Notes under the pieces: generated by a model | The model's input: only the letters and a program-made list of their open reading frames with translations | Told to the model about the DNA's origin: nothing | Databases searched by the model: none | Origin: Kordiimonas lipolytica | GTDB taxonomy: Bacteria; Pseudomonadota; Alphaproteobacteria; Sphingomonadales; Kordiimonadaceae | Length of the DNA stretch: 64,000 nucleotides | NCBI RefSeq assembly: GCF_001550065.1 | Contig: NZ_LRUB01000022.1 | Span: 122,034 to 186,033, forward strand | Reading direction: 5' to 3' | Made by a program: the position numbers and the translations under genes | Part shown: in pieces, positions 52,886 through 62,720 of the stretch | How the letters are laid out: the number at the start of each line of letters is the position of its first letter | How positions within the stretch are numbered: the stretch's first letter is position 1

Positions 52886-55687
52886 TTACAGCAGGATGGT
52901 CATATCTGTGAGGTCCGCAGCATCAAGTCCTTCTAGGAACACACTGCCTGCGTCGCCGAGGTCGATCAGGATGCCGCCGTTTACTGCAGTGGCTGCGGCC
53001 TGAACGCTGGCCACGCTTGTGAAACCAGTGCCTGCAAAGGTGAGGTTGAGCGTGTCTTCGCCCAGGTCAAAGTCGGTGATGACATCATCGCCGCTTGTCG
53101 CGACGAAGATAAAGGTGTCGGCCCCGGCCCCGCCCGAAAGCATGTCATCGCCAGCGCTTGCCCAGATTACATCATCACCCGCGCCGCCATTGACCGTGTC
53201 ACTGCCTACGCCACCACCCAGCGTATCATTGCCAAGTCCGCCAAGCAGCAGGTCGTTGCCCGGGCCGCCCCAGGCAATGTTGGTGCTCAAATCACCGTTT
53301 TCGTTATTGTGCGATGTCGCGTAAATGGTATCGTCACCTTGGCCGCCGTAAAGCAGGTCGCTACCGTCGCTACCCTCGATGAAGTCGTTGCCGCCGCCGC
53401 CGCCAATTGTATCTGCGCCAGCTCCACCGGCCAGTCTATCGTTGCCGCTATCACCACGACCGGCCCAAATGACATCGTCGCCCTCATTGCCTGAAACAGA
53501 ATCGTCACCGTCGCCACCGCGCAAGGTATCTCCCGAGTTGCCCCCGGTTAGTGTTTCGTCACCGCTGCCGCCGCGGATGGACATGGGATCGTCGATGATC
53601 CTGACTTCCTCGACGTTGGTGACGTCAATATCGATCGCACTTGGCGCGGCTGCGAAGGTCGTGCCGTCATTCACGCTGAAAGTGAAGGTCAGCAGATCAG
53701 CGCCGTACGCGTTCGTGGCCGGCGTGTAGACAAGGTTGCCTGCGCTGATATCTGCTATGGCGACAACATCACCTGGGTTTATATCTACACCAGAAAGCTG
53801 CAAGGTGCCGCTGGAGACAGTCAAGGTGTCGATGCGCACTGACGCCAACGCCGCGCCCGTGTCGACATCGGAGAAATTGAAATCCCCCGCCGCAAATAGG
53901 TGCGCTGTGTCTTCGTTCATGGTGATGCTGTTGTCGGTCGCGGTTGGCGCATCGTTGATGCCCGTGATATTGATGTTCGAAGTGGCAGCGGTGCCATCCA
54001 GCACGCCGTCATTTGGCGTGATGGTCAGCATTGCTGCGTTATCGCCTTCGGCGTCAGGCGCGCCGGTGTATTGAATGTTCGAGATCGTATCCAGGTAGGT
54101 GGCGATGTCTGCCGCCGTGCCCGCAAGCGTGATGGTCTGGCCATTCACCAAAGTTTCGGTCACGCCAACGCCTGCGCCGTCTGCGGGCACGCTGAAGCTG
54201 CCTGCATCAACGGACAGTGTTACGGTCAGGCTGTCGCCCTCGGCGTCGCTGAAGGAAACAGCCGAAAGGTCAAGGTCGCCTGCGGTATCTTCCGTGACAG
54301 TCAGGTCTGCTGGCACCCCCGAAAACGCAGGCGCATCATTGGCCCCGTTGATCGTGACTGTGATATCCTGGGCGGTGCCGTCAGCGGAATGGACGGTGAT
54401 CGTGTCTTGCAGGGTATCACTGCCGCTCAGGGCATCGACTGTATTGTCTGCGTTATCGAGCGCATAGGTCCAGTCGCCGTTCGCGGCGATGGTTAGCTCG
54501 CCATAACTGCCGGTGATGGTGTCATTGTTGAAGCTTTCGTCCGCGGCTCCATTGTTGTCGCTGATGGTTAGTGTACCTGTAGTGCTGGCGATATTTTCGG
54601 TGATGCTGCCGCTAGTGTCCCCGGCGATCACAGGCGCGAATTGTGGGCCAAGGCCCTGCGCGACACCGGTCGGGTTCACAAGCGCCGAATATATCTGTGC
54701 GCCGGAGGCGGTGGTAACCAGCGACAGCGTGCCGCCTGTCCCGGTCACGCCCGCAAAGATATTGCTGAGGTCAGCCTCAACCGTCGGCTCTGCGCCGGAA
54801 TAAATCAGGTTCGGGTCCAGGCTGGGAGCTTGACTCTGCACATTGGCGCCGGAGAAAGTTACTGAATGGGTCGTACTTAAACGGTAGGCCTCCAGGCCAG
54901 CACCGGTGATGATGCTGTTGCTGATCGTCACAATCCCGCCATCACGTAAAAATATTTCGCTGTCGTTTCCTGTGAAGATGCTATTGCTAATGGTGGCGGA
55001 ACTATCATAGAGGTGTACGCCGACGCGGCCGTTATGGGCGAAAACCGAGTTGGAGATTGTGGCGGTTGCGCCGGCAACCAACGCAAGAGCATTGTGAGAA
55101 TTGCCCGACATGCTGCTGTCGGTCATGGTAAAGGTTCCCCCAGTGACCTGGACGGTGAAGCCGGGCGCAATAGTGTTCTCGAACCGGGTGCTTTCAATGG
55201 TTGTGTTTGAATTTGTGAAATAAAGGCCTGTGCCTATGCGAGTGCTCACTGTATCTGTGATGACACTATTCACAATCGAGACCGTTGAGTTCTCTGCCCA
55301 CAAAATTGTAGTGCCGCTATCGTATATAGAGGTAGAATCTCCGGTGCCTGTAAAGGTCAGGCCGTCCAGGGTTACCGTGGCGTTGGTTATGTCAATGAAG
55401 TAGACGCCCGCACTGGTGGTGGTGTAATTGTTGGCATCAAGTGTGATGTCCGGCGTGCCGTCGTTATCCAGGTCGCCGTCGATGGTGATGTCGGTGGTAA
55501 TAAAGTATGATGTCGCCTCTACGATGGAAGACCCTGACAAGCTGCCATCAAAGGTGATGGTGTCGCCATCTTGCGCTAGCCCGAGTGCTTCCTTGAAGGA
55601 GAGGCCGGTGCCGTCCGCCGTCTCCGCGGCAAGGTCCCCGCCATCATAGCTGTCGTTCGTGGTGGTGTTGACTGTTAATGTTGCCAC
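52886..55687 (-). CDS. Large RTX protein with beta-helix, VCBS and cadherin-like regions
   Basis: The 933-aa protein begins at a GTG with GGGGGAG upstream. Residues 1-320 look like a right-handed parallel beta-helix with an LSFKEALGLAQDGDTITF opening (CSLREA-like). A VCBS repeat follows (about 365-460, SYGELTIAANGDWTYALDN), then two cadherin-like units with ITINGANDAPAF-type NDAP motifs (about 460-690). RTX repeats (about 705-860) come next, and the C-terminal end is ILIDLGDAGSVFLEGL then LTDMTILL. It has no Sec signal peptide, so type I secretion is likely. Such multi-domain proteins act in adhesion or as exported surface proteins. Confidence 0.87.
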   Translation of the reverse strand: MATLTVNTTTNDSYDGGDLAAETADGTGLSFKEALGLAQDGDTITFDGSLSGSSIVEATSYFITTDITIDGDLDNDGTPDITLDANNYTTTSAGVYFIDITNATVTLDGLTFTGTGDSTSIYDSGTTILWAENSTVSIVNSVITDTVSTRIGTGLYFTNSNTTIESTRFENTIAPGFTVQVTGGTFTMTDSSMSGNSHNALALVAGATATISNSVFAHNGRVGVHLYDSSATISNSIFTGNDSEIFLRDGGIVTISNSIITGAGLEAYRLSTTHSVTFSGANVQSQAPSLDPNLIYSGAEPTVEADLSNIFAGVTGTGGTLSLVTTASGAQIYSALVNPTGVAQGLGPQFAPVIAGDTSGSITENIASTTGTLTISDNNGAADESFNNDTITGSYGELTIAANGDWTYALDNADNTVDALSGSDTLQDTITVHSADGTAQDITVTINGANDAPAFSGVPADLTVTEDTAGDLDLSAVSFSDAEGDSLTVTLSVDAGSFSVPADGAGVGVTETLVNGQTITLAGTAADIATYLDTISNIQYTGAPDAEGDNAAMLTITPNDGVLDGTAATSNINITGINDAPTATDNSITMNEDTAHLFAAGDFNFSDVDTGAALASVRIDTLTVSSGTLQLSGVDINPGDVVAIADISAGNLVYTPATNAYGADLLTFTFSVNDGTTFAAAPSAIDIDVTNVEEVRIIDDPMSIRGGSGDETLTGGNSGDTLRGGDGDDSVSGNEGDDVIWAGRGDSGNDRLAGGAGADTIGGGGGNDFIEGSDGSDLLYGGQGDDTIYATSHNNENGDLSTNIAWGGPGNDLLLGGLGNDTLGGGVGSDTVNGGAGDDVIWASAGDDMLSGGAGADTFIFVATSGDDVITDFDLGEDTLNLTFAGTGFTSVASVQAAATAVNGGILIDLGDAGSVFLEGLDAADLTDMTILL

Positions 55688-55898
55688 GGCAATGCTCCCC
55701 CAATGAGAAAAGTCCGCGCGAATTGCAGGCTTCGGATTTTGCTATCCTATGGATACGGTTTGTAATACCTCAGAACCGCCCGGCGTGCGTGACGCTGAGT
55801 GCCAATCATGTGAGGCTGTGTGCCTATTTGACCGCAGGCTGGGAACGTGTGGGGTGAACGAGGAGACTGTCACTTGTCGTGGTTTTGCCAGGGCTGCC

Positions 55899-56948
55899 CT
55901 ATACGCCACCTGAACGGGCAGACATCATAAATTCCCGCGCGGAATAGCCGAAGGCGCGCTTGAACTGGCGGCTGAAGGTTTCGCGGCTTTCAAAGCCGGC
56001 CTCAAACGCCAGCTGCGTGATATTCTGGGCTCGCCCAAGCTTGATCTGCTCAAACGCCCAATTGAGCCGCGCGCGCTTCACCAGTTCCATAGGTGTGCCA
56101 TAGGGTTCGCAAGCCCGGTAAAGCTTACGCCGGGAGACCGCGACATGATGGGCAATCATGTCAGGGGACAGAGCGGGGTTGCGGAGGTTTTCGCTGATAT
56201 AGCGCTCGACCGCTTTGTAGACGGCAGCGTCTGTGGTTGCGGATTCAAGGCGCCGGGCATCGCTGTACCCAAGCAGTGCGGTTTCCATGAGGTCGAGCGC
56301 GCTGTGGCTGACCGCTTCGGCCTCTTCGATGGTAAGTTGGTCCAATGACTCCATCGCCATGCGCATGAACCGCCATGCTAGGAACACCATTGGCGTTTCC
56401 TCGAGAATTTCGCCGTGCATCTCGGCAAGCATCGGCATGCGTTCAAGCATGACAGACTTGGGCATCGCGAGTGTCAGGTTCTCGAACCCATGGCTGGAGA
56501 TATGCATTGGTTGTGCAAGGTCAACGACACGGATCTGGCCGGGTCTGATCAGCTTGCCATGCTCATACTCTGTCGTCGCGTCACCACCCCGCACCTGAAA
56601 CTGGAATGCCATGATATCGCAACCGGGTTGATCGATGAACTTGCCATTGCGGTTGATGGTGGCTTCACTGTTCACCCAGCAGCGCGATAGGGATGAAATG
56701 CTTGTCTTTGCTTCCTCCATGCCTGCATCAAAAGAGGCGGAGTAGGGGCCGGGGCGGGTCAGTGTCCCAACCTGGCCACGAAAATCGTACCAGCCGTCGA
56801 ACTGTTCTTTCCGCGCGAGGTCGCAGGTCTCGAAGTTCAGGACTGTCAAGCGCTCTGGCGCGGCAGCCAGGCTGTCGTAGTTAAAAGCATCTGTTGTCCG
56901 ACCGTTTGCATCATGCCAACGGGCTGTACCGGATTGCTTCATGACCAT
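55899..56948 (-). CDS. AraC-family transcriptional regulator
   Basis: The 349-aa protein has an N-terminal AraC-type binding region with QVRGGDATTEYEHGKLIRPGQIRVVD and a C-terminal double helix-turn-helix domain (about 250-345). The latter carries DMIAHHVAVSRRKLYRACEPYGTP and ITQLAFEAGFESRETFSRQFKRAFGYSAREF. The inducer and target are unknown. It lies upstream of the large RTX gene on the same strand (211 bases before its start) and is divergent from the aminotransferase gene, so either could be a target. Confidence 0.92.
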   Translation of the reverse strand: MVMKQSGTARWHDANGRTTDAFNYDSLAAAPERLTVLNFETCDLARKEQFDGWYDFRGQVGTLTRPGPYSASFDAGMEEAKTSISSLSRCWVNSEATINRNGKFIDQPGCDIMAFQFQVRGGDATTEYEHGKLIRPGQIRVVDLAQPMHISSHGFENLTLAMPKSVMLERMPMLAEMHGEILEETPMVFLAWRFMRMAMESLDQLTIEEAEAVSHSALDLMETALLGYSDARRLESATTDAAVYKAVERYISENLRNPALSPDMIAHHVAVSRRKLYRACEPYGTPMELVKRARLNWAFEQIKLGRAQNITQLAFEAGFESRETFSRQFKRAFGYSAREFMMSARSGGV

Positions 56949-57196
56949 TATTTCCCGCCCCCAAGACTGAAAGGCCCATCATTTCAGAAAACCGGCGTAT
57001 CCTCAAGGCCCAAGCCCATCCATCCTTGCCGGTGCCTCCACCCGTTCTTACGCAATAGTATTTCGCCAGATAAGAAAAACCATTGCGATCATTGCGTGCA
57101 GCCGTTGCACTGACGCCAAAATTCCCTTAGAGCTAAGCCTTCACACAGGGCGCACCGGCGCGTCCCGATTTCGACATTATCCAAGGTAAAAAGGTC

Positions 57197-58420
57197 ATGA
57201 CCAATCAGGAATTTTACCGCATCAGGCGGCTGCCCCCTTATCTATTCGCTGAAGTGAATCAGATGAAAGCGGCGGCACGAGCGCGCGGTGAAGACATCAT
57301 TGACCTTGGAATGGGCAATCCGGACCTGCCCACGCCGCAGCACATTGTTGATAAACTCAAAGAGACTGTCGATAAGCACACAACGCACGGCTATTCCGTC
57401 TCAAGGGGCATTCCGGGGCTCAGGCGTGCCCATGCGGCATACTACAAGCGCCGCTTCGGCGTGGATATCGATCCTGAAACCGAGAATGTGGTGACCCTTG
57501 GGTCGAAGGAAGGGCTCGCGAACCTGGCGTCCGCCATCACAACACCCGGCGACGTGATTTTGGTGCCGAACCCGAGCTTTCCGATCCACCCCTATGGTTT
57601 CATGATCGCGGGGGCGGCTGTCCGCCATCTGCCGATGGGGCCGGGGCGTGATTTTCTGACGGAGCTCAAATACGCTGTGCAGCACAGCGTGCCAACGCCT
57701 ACGGCTGTAATCCTTTGCTATCCGGGCAACCCGACGGCTGAGGTGGTTGATCTGGCTTTTTATGAAGAAGTGGTCGATTTCTGCAAAAAGCACGGCATCT
57801 GGATTTTGTCTGACATCGCCTACTGCGAGATTTATTTCGACGACAATCCGCCGCCGTCCATTCTGCAGGTGCCTGGGGCAAAGGATATCGCCATTGAATT
57901 CACCAGCCTGTCTAAAACCTATTCCATGGCCGGGTGGCGCGTCGGCTTTGGTGCCGGCAACAAGGATCTTGTCGCCGCGCTGACACGGGTGAAAAGCTAC
58001 CTGGATTATGGCGCTTTCACGCCAATTCAAGTTGCCGCGGTTGCCGCGCTTAACGGCCCACAGGACTGTATCGAACTACACCGCGAGACCTACAAGAAGC
58101 GCCGTGACGTGCTTGTGGAAGGCTTGGCGGCCGCAGGCTGGTATATTCCAAGCCCCAAGGCATCCATGTTTGCCTGGGCGCCGATACCGGAAGATTTCAA
58201 GGAAATGGGCTCCATGGCCTTTTCCAAGCTCCTGCTGGAGCATGCAAAGGTTGCTGTGGCTCCTGGCATCGGCTTTGGCGAATACGGCGAAGGCTTTGTG
58301 CGCATTGGGCTTGTGGAGAACGAGCAACGCATCCGGCAGGCAATCCGTAACATCAAAAAACTTATGGCGAACAAGGACGAGATCATCGCGTCCTGGCAAG
58401 CCGAACAGAATAAAGCGTAA
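57197..58420 (+). CDS. PLP-dependent aminotransferase (AlaC/LL-DAP aminotransferase-like)
   Basis: The 407-aa class I/II aminotransferase has the PLP lysine in FTSLSKTYSMAGWRVGFG and the cofactor-binding CYPGNPTAEV and SDIAYCEIYF parts. The sequence type is like the alanine aminotransferase AlaC of E. coli and related LL-diaminopimelate transaminases. It stands 12 bases before hom, suggesting a role in alanine/aspartate-family amino acid supply. The exact substrate cannot be read from sequence. Confidence 0.87.
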   Translation: MTNQEFYRIRRLPPYLFAEVNQMKAAARARGEDIIDLGMGNPDLPTPQHIVDKLKETVDKHTTHGYSVSRGIPGLRRAHAAYYKRRFGVDIDPETENVVTLGSKEGLANLASAITTPGDVILVPNPSFPIHPYGFMIAGAAVRHLPMGPGRDFLTELKYAVQHSVPTPTAVILCYPGNPTAEVVDLAFYEEVVDFCKKHGIWILSDIAYCEIYFDDNPPPSILQVPGAKDIAIEFTSLSKTYSMAGWRVGFGAGNKDLVAALTRVKSYLDYGAFTPIQVAAVAALNGPQDCIELHRETYKKRRDVLVEGLAAAGWYIPSPKASMFAWAPIPEDFKEMGSMAFSKLLLEHAKVAVAPGIGFGEYGEGFVRIGLVENEQRIRQAIRNIKKLMANKDEIIASWQAEQNKA

Positions 58421-58432
58421 CTGGAGATCAGT

Positions 58433-59737
58433 ATGAGTAAGCAGGGCGACCGAAAGATCATCCTCGGCATCGCGGGCCTCGGCACCGTTGGCGCTGGGGT
58501 GGTCAAGATTGTCGAGAAACACAAGGCACTGCTCGCCGCACGGGCCGGGTGTCCTGTGGAAATTCGGGCCGTTAGCGCGCGGGACCGCAGCCGTGACCGG
58601 GGGGTTGACCTTGCACCTTACGACTGGGTTGATAACCCGGTTGATCTCGCGTCCGAAGAGAGCGGCGTCAATGTGGTTGTGGAGCTCATCGGTGGATCAG
58701 ACGGCCCGGCGCTGGCGCTTGCGCGCAAGGCGCTTGGCCGCGGTATTGGTTTTGTGACCGCTAACAAGGCACTGATTGCCACTCACGGCAAGGAACTGGC
58801 TGCTCTGGCGGAAGAAACCGGTGCGCCTCTGAAGTTCGAAGCCGCCGTCGCCGGCGGTATACCGATTATCAAGGCGCTGCGCGAAGGTCTGGCGGGCAAC
58901 GCAATTGAAAGCGTACGCGGCATTCTGAACGGCACCTGCAATTATATCCTCACGCGGATGGAGCAGGAAGGCCTGGCCTTTGACGAAGTGCTGAAGGACG
59001 CGCAGGCGCTTGGATACGCGGAAGCGGACCCAACCTTTGACATCGACGGGATCGACACAGCCCACAAAACAGCCATTCTGGCCACGCTGGCGTTCGGCAC
59101 CGAGCCGGATATCGAAAACCTGCCAACCGAAGGTATTCGCAACATCGCTCCAGTGGATATCGAATATGCCAAGGAACTGGGCTACCGCATCAAGCTTCTG
59201 GGCGTTACCCAGCAGACGGCAGAGGGCATCGAGACCCGCGTTCACCCGGCCATGGTGCCGACACGCGCGGCCATCGCGAACGTGATGGGCCCGACAAATG
59301 CTGTGGTGGTGGACGGTGACGCCGTTGGCCAAACCGTTTATGAAGGCGCGGGCGCAGGCGAAGGCCCAACCGCATCCGCCGTGCTTGCAGATATCCTTGA
59401 TGTGGCGCGCGGTGCCGCAGGTCCGCGCCTTGGTGTGCCAGCCGTAAGCCTGACGCCGTCAAGCCCAGTGCCCGTGTCCAAGCACCGCGGAACATACTAT
59501 ATTCGCCTGCGGGTGAATGACCAGCCGGGGGTGATGGCTGATATCACCAAGGTGCTGGCGGAAGAAAGCGTTTCCATTGAAAGTATGCTTCAGCGCGGCA
59601 GCGCAAGCGACGGTGGCGTTTATATCGTGCTTACAACCCATGAAACTGTTGAAGCTTCTGTTGCAGCCACACTTGATCGTTTCACTACGCTTCAATGTGT
59701 GCTAGAGACCCCCACAATGCTGAGAATTGAAGCCTGA
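58433..59737 (+). CDS. hom: Homoserine dehydrogenase
   Basis: The 434-aa enzyme reduces aspartate semialdehyde to homoserine for methionine and threonine. The NAD(P)-binding motif is GIAGLGTVGAGVV near residue 10. VTANKALIATHG and GILNGTCNYILTRM are catalytic-domain signatures, and a C-terminal ACT regulatory domain (about 352-430, YYIRLRVNDQPGVMADITKVLAEESVSI) is present. It is 12 bases downstream of the aminotransferase and 16 before glpX. The ACT domain implies feedback control, probably by threonine. Confidence 0.97.
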   Translation: MSKQGDRKIILGIAGLGTVGAGVVKIVEKHKALLAARAGCPVEIRAVSARDRSRDRGVDLAPYDWVDNPVDLASEESGVNVVVELIGGSDGPALALARKALGRGIGFVTANKALIATHGKELAALAEETGAPLKFEAAVAGGIPIIKALREGLAGNAIESVRGILNGTCNYILTRMEQEGLAFDEVLKDAQALGYAEADPTFDIDGIDTAHKTAILATLAFGTEPDIENLPTEGIRNIAPVDIEYAKELGYRIKLLGVTQQTAEGIETRVHPAMVPTRAAIANVMGPTNAVVVDGDAVGQTVYEGAGAGEGPTASAVLADILDVARGAAGPRLGVPAVSLTPSSPVPVSKHRGTYYIRLRVNDQPGVMADITKVLAEESVSIESMLQRGSASDGGVYIVLTTHETVEASVAATLDRFTTLQCVLETPTMLRIEA

Positions 59738-59753
59738 AAAGGGAGCTAGCCTA

Positions 59754-60716
59754 ATGGGGTCACAGGAACTGAATCGCCAACTCGTTCTTGAAGTTGTCCG
59801 TGTTACCGAAGCCGGTGCTATCGCGGCAAGCAAGTGGAACGGCCGGGGCGATGAAAAGTCCGCCGACGCAGCCGCTGTGGAAGCGATGCGTGAAGCTTTT
59901 AATAAACTGCAGATCGAAGGCACCGTTGTCATCGGTGAAGGCGAGCGCGACGAAGCACCAATGCTTTACATTGGTGAAAAAGTCGGCGCCGGCGGCCCAA
60001 AGGTCGATATCGCGCTGGACCCGCTTGAGGGCACCACAATCTGCGCCAAGGCAATGCCGAACTCGCTCGCCGTGCTGGCGATTTCCGCCGAAGGTGGCCT
60101 TCTGAACGCGCCAGACGTTTATATGGACAAGATCGCTGTTGGTGGCGGCCTGCCTGATGGTGTGATCGACCTGGACAAAACGCCGACCGATAACGTGAAG
60201 GCTGTGGCCGAAGCCAAGGGCAAGTCTGTTGAAGACATGATGGTCTGTGTGCTGGACCGCCCGCGTCACGCTGAAATCATCAAGGAACTGCGTGAGCTTG
60301 GTTGCGGTGTGGCGCTGATCGGTGACGGTGATATCGCCGGCGTGATCGCAACAACCGACCCGAAAACCGGCATCGACATGTATATGGGTTCCGGTGGCGC
60401 GCCTGAGGGTGTGCTGGCCTCTGCAGCACTGCGCTGCATCGGTGGCCAGATGCAGGGCCGCCTGTTGTTCCGTAACGATGACGAACGTGCCCGCGCCCGC
60501 AAATGGGGCATCGAAGACCTGAACCGGAAATACACCATGGAAGAAATGGCCTCCGGCGATGTGATCTTCGCAGCAACCGGCGTGACTGATGGTTCCATGC
60601 TGAACGGCGTGCATGTCACGAGCCGCGGCATTGAAACCGACACGATCACCATGCGGTCCAAAACCAAGACGATCCGCCGTGTACAGGCGATCCACGGCCC
60701 GGACGGTCGCCAATAA
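59754..60716 (+). CDS. glpX: Fructose-1,6-bisphosphatase class II (GlpX)
   Basis: The 320-aa enzyme hydrolyses fructose 1,6-bisphosphate in gluconeogenesis. Metal and substrate residues are in VVIGEGERDEAPML and DIALDPLEGTTICAKAMPNSLAVL, with GDGDIAGVI and ATGVTDGSML near the end. The ATG at 59754 has GGGAG upstream. The gene is between hom and recJ, a common alphaproteobacterial order. Confidence 0.95.
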   Translation: MGSQELNRQLVLEVVRVTEAGAIAASKWNGRGDEKSADAAAVEAMREAFNKLQIEGTVVIGEGERDEAPMLYIGEKVGAGGPKVDIALDPLEGTTICAKAMPNSLAVLAISAEGGLLNAPDVYMDKIAVGGGLPDGVIDLDKTPTDNVKAVAEAKGKSVEDMMVCVLDRPRHAEIIKELRELGCGVALIGDGDIAGVIATTDPKTGIDMYMGSGGAPEGVLASAALRCIGGQMQGRLLFRNDDERARARKWGIEDLNRKYTMEEMASGDVIFAATGVTDGSMLNGVHVTSRGIETDTITMRSKTKTIRRVQAIHGPDGRQ

Positions 60717-60726
60717 GGTTACGTCA

Positions 60727-62541
60727 TTGACCGACAGTATTGAGAATACAAGAGCGGCGGAACCCTTTCTGGGTGTCCGCCGTTCTGCGCTTGAGCAGGC
60801 TTGGGAGCTGCGGCCTTATGTGCCGCGTATGGCCGAGGCCATCGCAGACAGGCTCGGCGTTCCTGCCGTTGTCGGGCAGCTGATTGCCGCGCGCGGTATC
60901 GGGCTTGATGATGCCGAAGCCTTCTACAGTCCCTCGCTTAAGGAAAGCCTGCCAGATCCATCCACCATCCTGGATATGGACAAGGCTGTGTCCCGTATCG
61001 CCCGCGCTTTGCAGCAGGGCGAGAAGCTGGCGATCTTTGGCGACTATGACGTAGACGGGGCCACAAGCTCCGCCGTGCTCTATCGCTACCTGACGGCCCT
61101 TGGTGCCAGCGTCGAGATTTATATCCCTGACCGCATGGCCGAAGGCTATGGCCCCAATGCGCCCGCGCTTCTGGGGCTCAGGAACAAGGGCGTCGACCTT
61201 GTGATTACAGTGGACTGCGGCACACTCTCGTTTGAGCCCCTTCAGGCCGCAAAAGATGTGGGCCTGGATGTGATTGTGGTGGATCACCATAAGGCCGAAA
61301 CCAAGCTGCCGGAAGCTGTGGCAGTGGTGAACCCGAACCGGCTGGATGATGATAGCGGCCTCGGGCAGGTTGCGGCTGTGGGTGTCTGCTTCCTTGTGGC
61401 TATCGCGCTTAACCGCGCGCTGCGGGAGGCAGGCTATTTCACTGGCGACAGGCGTGAGCCGAATTTGATCAGCCTTTTGGATATCGTGGCACTTGGCACC
61501 GTATGCGATGTGGTGCCGCTCACCGGCGTGAACCGCGCCTTTGTCGCCCAGGGCCTGAAGGTGATGGCGCAGCGCCATAATGTGGGCATCACTGCGCTCT
61601 GTGATGTCGGGCGCATGTCTGAGGCACCAACAACCTATCACGCAGGCTTTATTCTGGGGCCGAGGGTGAATGCGGGCGGCCGGGTAGGGGAGAGCTATCT
61701 GGGTGCCCAACTGCTCACGACAGGCGACATGATGGCCGCGCGCCAGATCGCTGAAAAGCTGGACCGCTATAACGAAGAACGCCGCGCCATTGAGGCTGAA
61801 GTGCTTGAAGCTGCGATGCGCCAGGTTGAAAGCGCCACGGGCGTTGGCGGGCAACCGGAAACAGTGGTTGTTGCGGCAGGCGAGGGCTGGCACGCAGGCG
61901 TCATCGGCATCGTGGCCTCGCGTCTCAAGGACAAATACGGCCTGCCTACCTTTGTGATCGGGATTGAGAATGGCGAAGCCAAAGGCTCCGGCCGGTCAAT
62001 CAGCGGCGTGGATATGGGCGCGGCAGTGATCGAGGCTGTCCAAAAGGGCCTGCTTATCAAGGGTGGTGGCCACGCCATGGCCGCGGGCCTGACAGCCGCC
62101 CCTGACAAGCTTGAAGAGCTAACAGCCTTCCTGCGCGACCATATGCGCAAGAGCGTGGAAAAAGCGGCCCAGAACCGGTCCTTGAAGATTGACGGCATGG
62201 TGGCCCTGTCAGGCGTTACCGCGGACCTGATTGACCAGATCGATCAGGTTGGCCCGTTTGGTCCGGGCAATCCGAGCCCACGTTTCGTTATCCCGGAGCT
62301 TGACCTTTTGAAAGCTGATCTGGTTGGTCAGAATCACTTGCGCTGCATTTTCAAGTCGAAAGACGGCAAATCCATCAAGGCTATGGCCTTCCGCCAGTGG
62401 GAGGAACCGATGGGAGAGCTGCTGAGGTCGGGTATCGGGCGGCGCTTCCATATCGCAGGAAAGCTCAAGAAAGATACCTGGGCAGGGGGCGGAAAAGTGG
62501 AAATCACGCTCGACGACGTTGCGCTTGTCGGACTGCCGTAA
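60727..62541 (+). CDS. recJ: Single-stranded-DNA-specific exonuclease RecJ
   Basis: The 604-aa 5'-3' exonuclease acts in RecF-pathway recombination and mismatch repair. DHH-family motifs IFGDYDVDGATSSAVLYRYL, VVDHHKAE and LGPRVNAGGR are present, followed by DHHA1 (GEGWHAGVIGIVASRLKDKYG, KGGGHAMAAGLT) and a C-terminal OB-like part. The likely start is the TTG at 60727, with AAGG eight bases upstream. The frame reaches back into glpX but that part is out of the glpX phase and not protein-like. Confidence 0.94.
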   Translation: MTDSIENTRAAEPFLGVRRSALEQAWELRPYVPRMAEAIADRLGVPAVVGQLIAARGIGLDDAEAFYSPSLKESLPDPSTILDMDKAVSRIARALQQGEKLAIFGDYDVDGATSSAVLYRYLTALGASVEIYIPDRMAEGYGPNAPALLGLRNKGVDLVITVDCGTLSFEPLQAAKDVGLDVIVVDHHKAETKLPEAVAVVNPNRLDDDSGLGQVAAVGVCFLVAIALNRALREAGYFTGDRREPNLISLLDIVALGTVCDVVPLTGVNRAFVAQGLKVMAQRHNVGITALCDVGRMSEAPTTYHAGFILGPRVNAGGRVGESYLGAQLLTTGDMMAARQIAEKLDRYNEERRAIEAEVLEAAMRQVESATGVGGQPETVVVAAGEGWHAGVIGIVASRLKDKYGLPTFVIGIENGEAKGSGRSISGVDMGAAVIEAVQKGLLIKGGGHAMAAGLTAAPDKLEELTAFLRDHMRKSVEKAAQNRSLKIDGMVALSGVTADLIDQIDQVGPFGPGNPSPRFVIPELDLLKADLVGQNHLRCIFKSKDGKSIKAMAFRQWEEPMGELLRSGIGRRFHIAGKLKKDTWAGGGKVEITLDDVALVGLP

Positions 62542-62559
62542 GAAAAATGCAAAAAGATG

Positions 62560-62588
62560 TTGACCGGGGCACCGGGGCTAGGTATCTA
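62560..62588 (+). promoter_or_regulatory. Sigma-70 promoter for the tRNA-Glu pair
   Basis: TTGACC (62560-62565) and TATCTA (62583-62588) are 17 bases apart, with a GC-rich discriminator (GGCCCCC) after the -10 box, about 30 bases before the first tRNA. Such a GC-rich discriminator is typical of stringently controlled stable-RNA promoters. Confidence 0.7.
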
Positions 62589-62617
62589 GGCCCCCGTCGC
62601 AGCGAGTTCTGCAGCGT

Positions 62618-62693
62618 GGTCCCTTCGTCTAGTGGCCTAGGACGCCGCCCTTTCACGGCGGAAACACGGGTTCGAGTCCCGTAGGGATCACCA
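62618..62693 (+). tRNA. tRNA-Glu (TTC), copy 1
   Basis: This 76-nt cloverleaf includes encoded CCA. The acceptor stem is GGTCCCT with AGGGATC, the anticodon arm CCGCC-CTTTCAC-GGCGG carries TTC, and the T arm has CGGGTTCGAGTCCCG. Confidence 0.97.
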
Positions 62694-62720
62694 TACTCGC
62701 CGCAGGCCATCCTAATTGAT

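Noticed and set aside
60613..60726. N-terminal extension of recJ into glpX
   Set aside because: The extra 38 codons are the glpX 3' end read in another phase. The TTG at 60727 has a ribosome site and matches the expected RecJ N-terminus.
60724..61893. Minus-strand open frame (389 codons) opposite recJ
   Set aside because: It is a shadow of recJ, with odd composition and no start signal.
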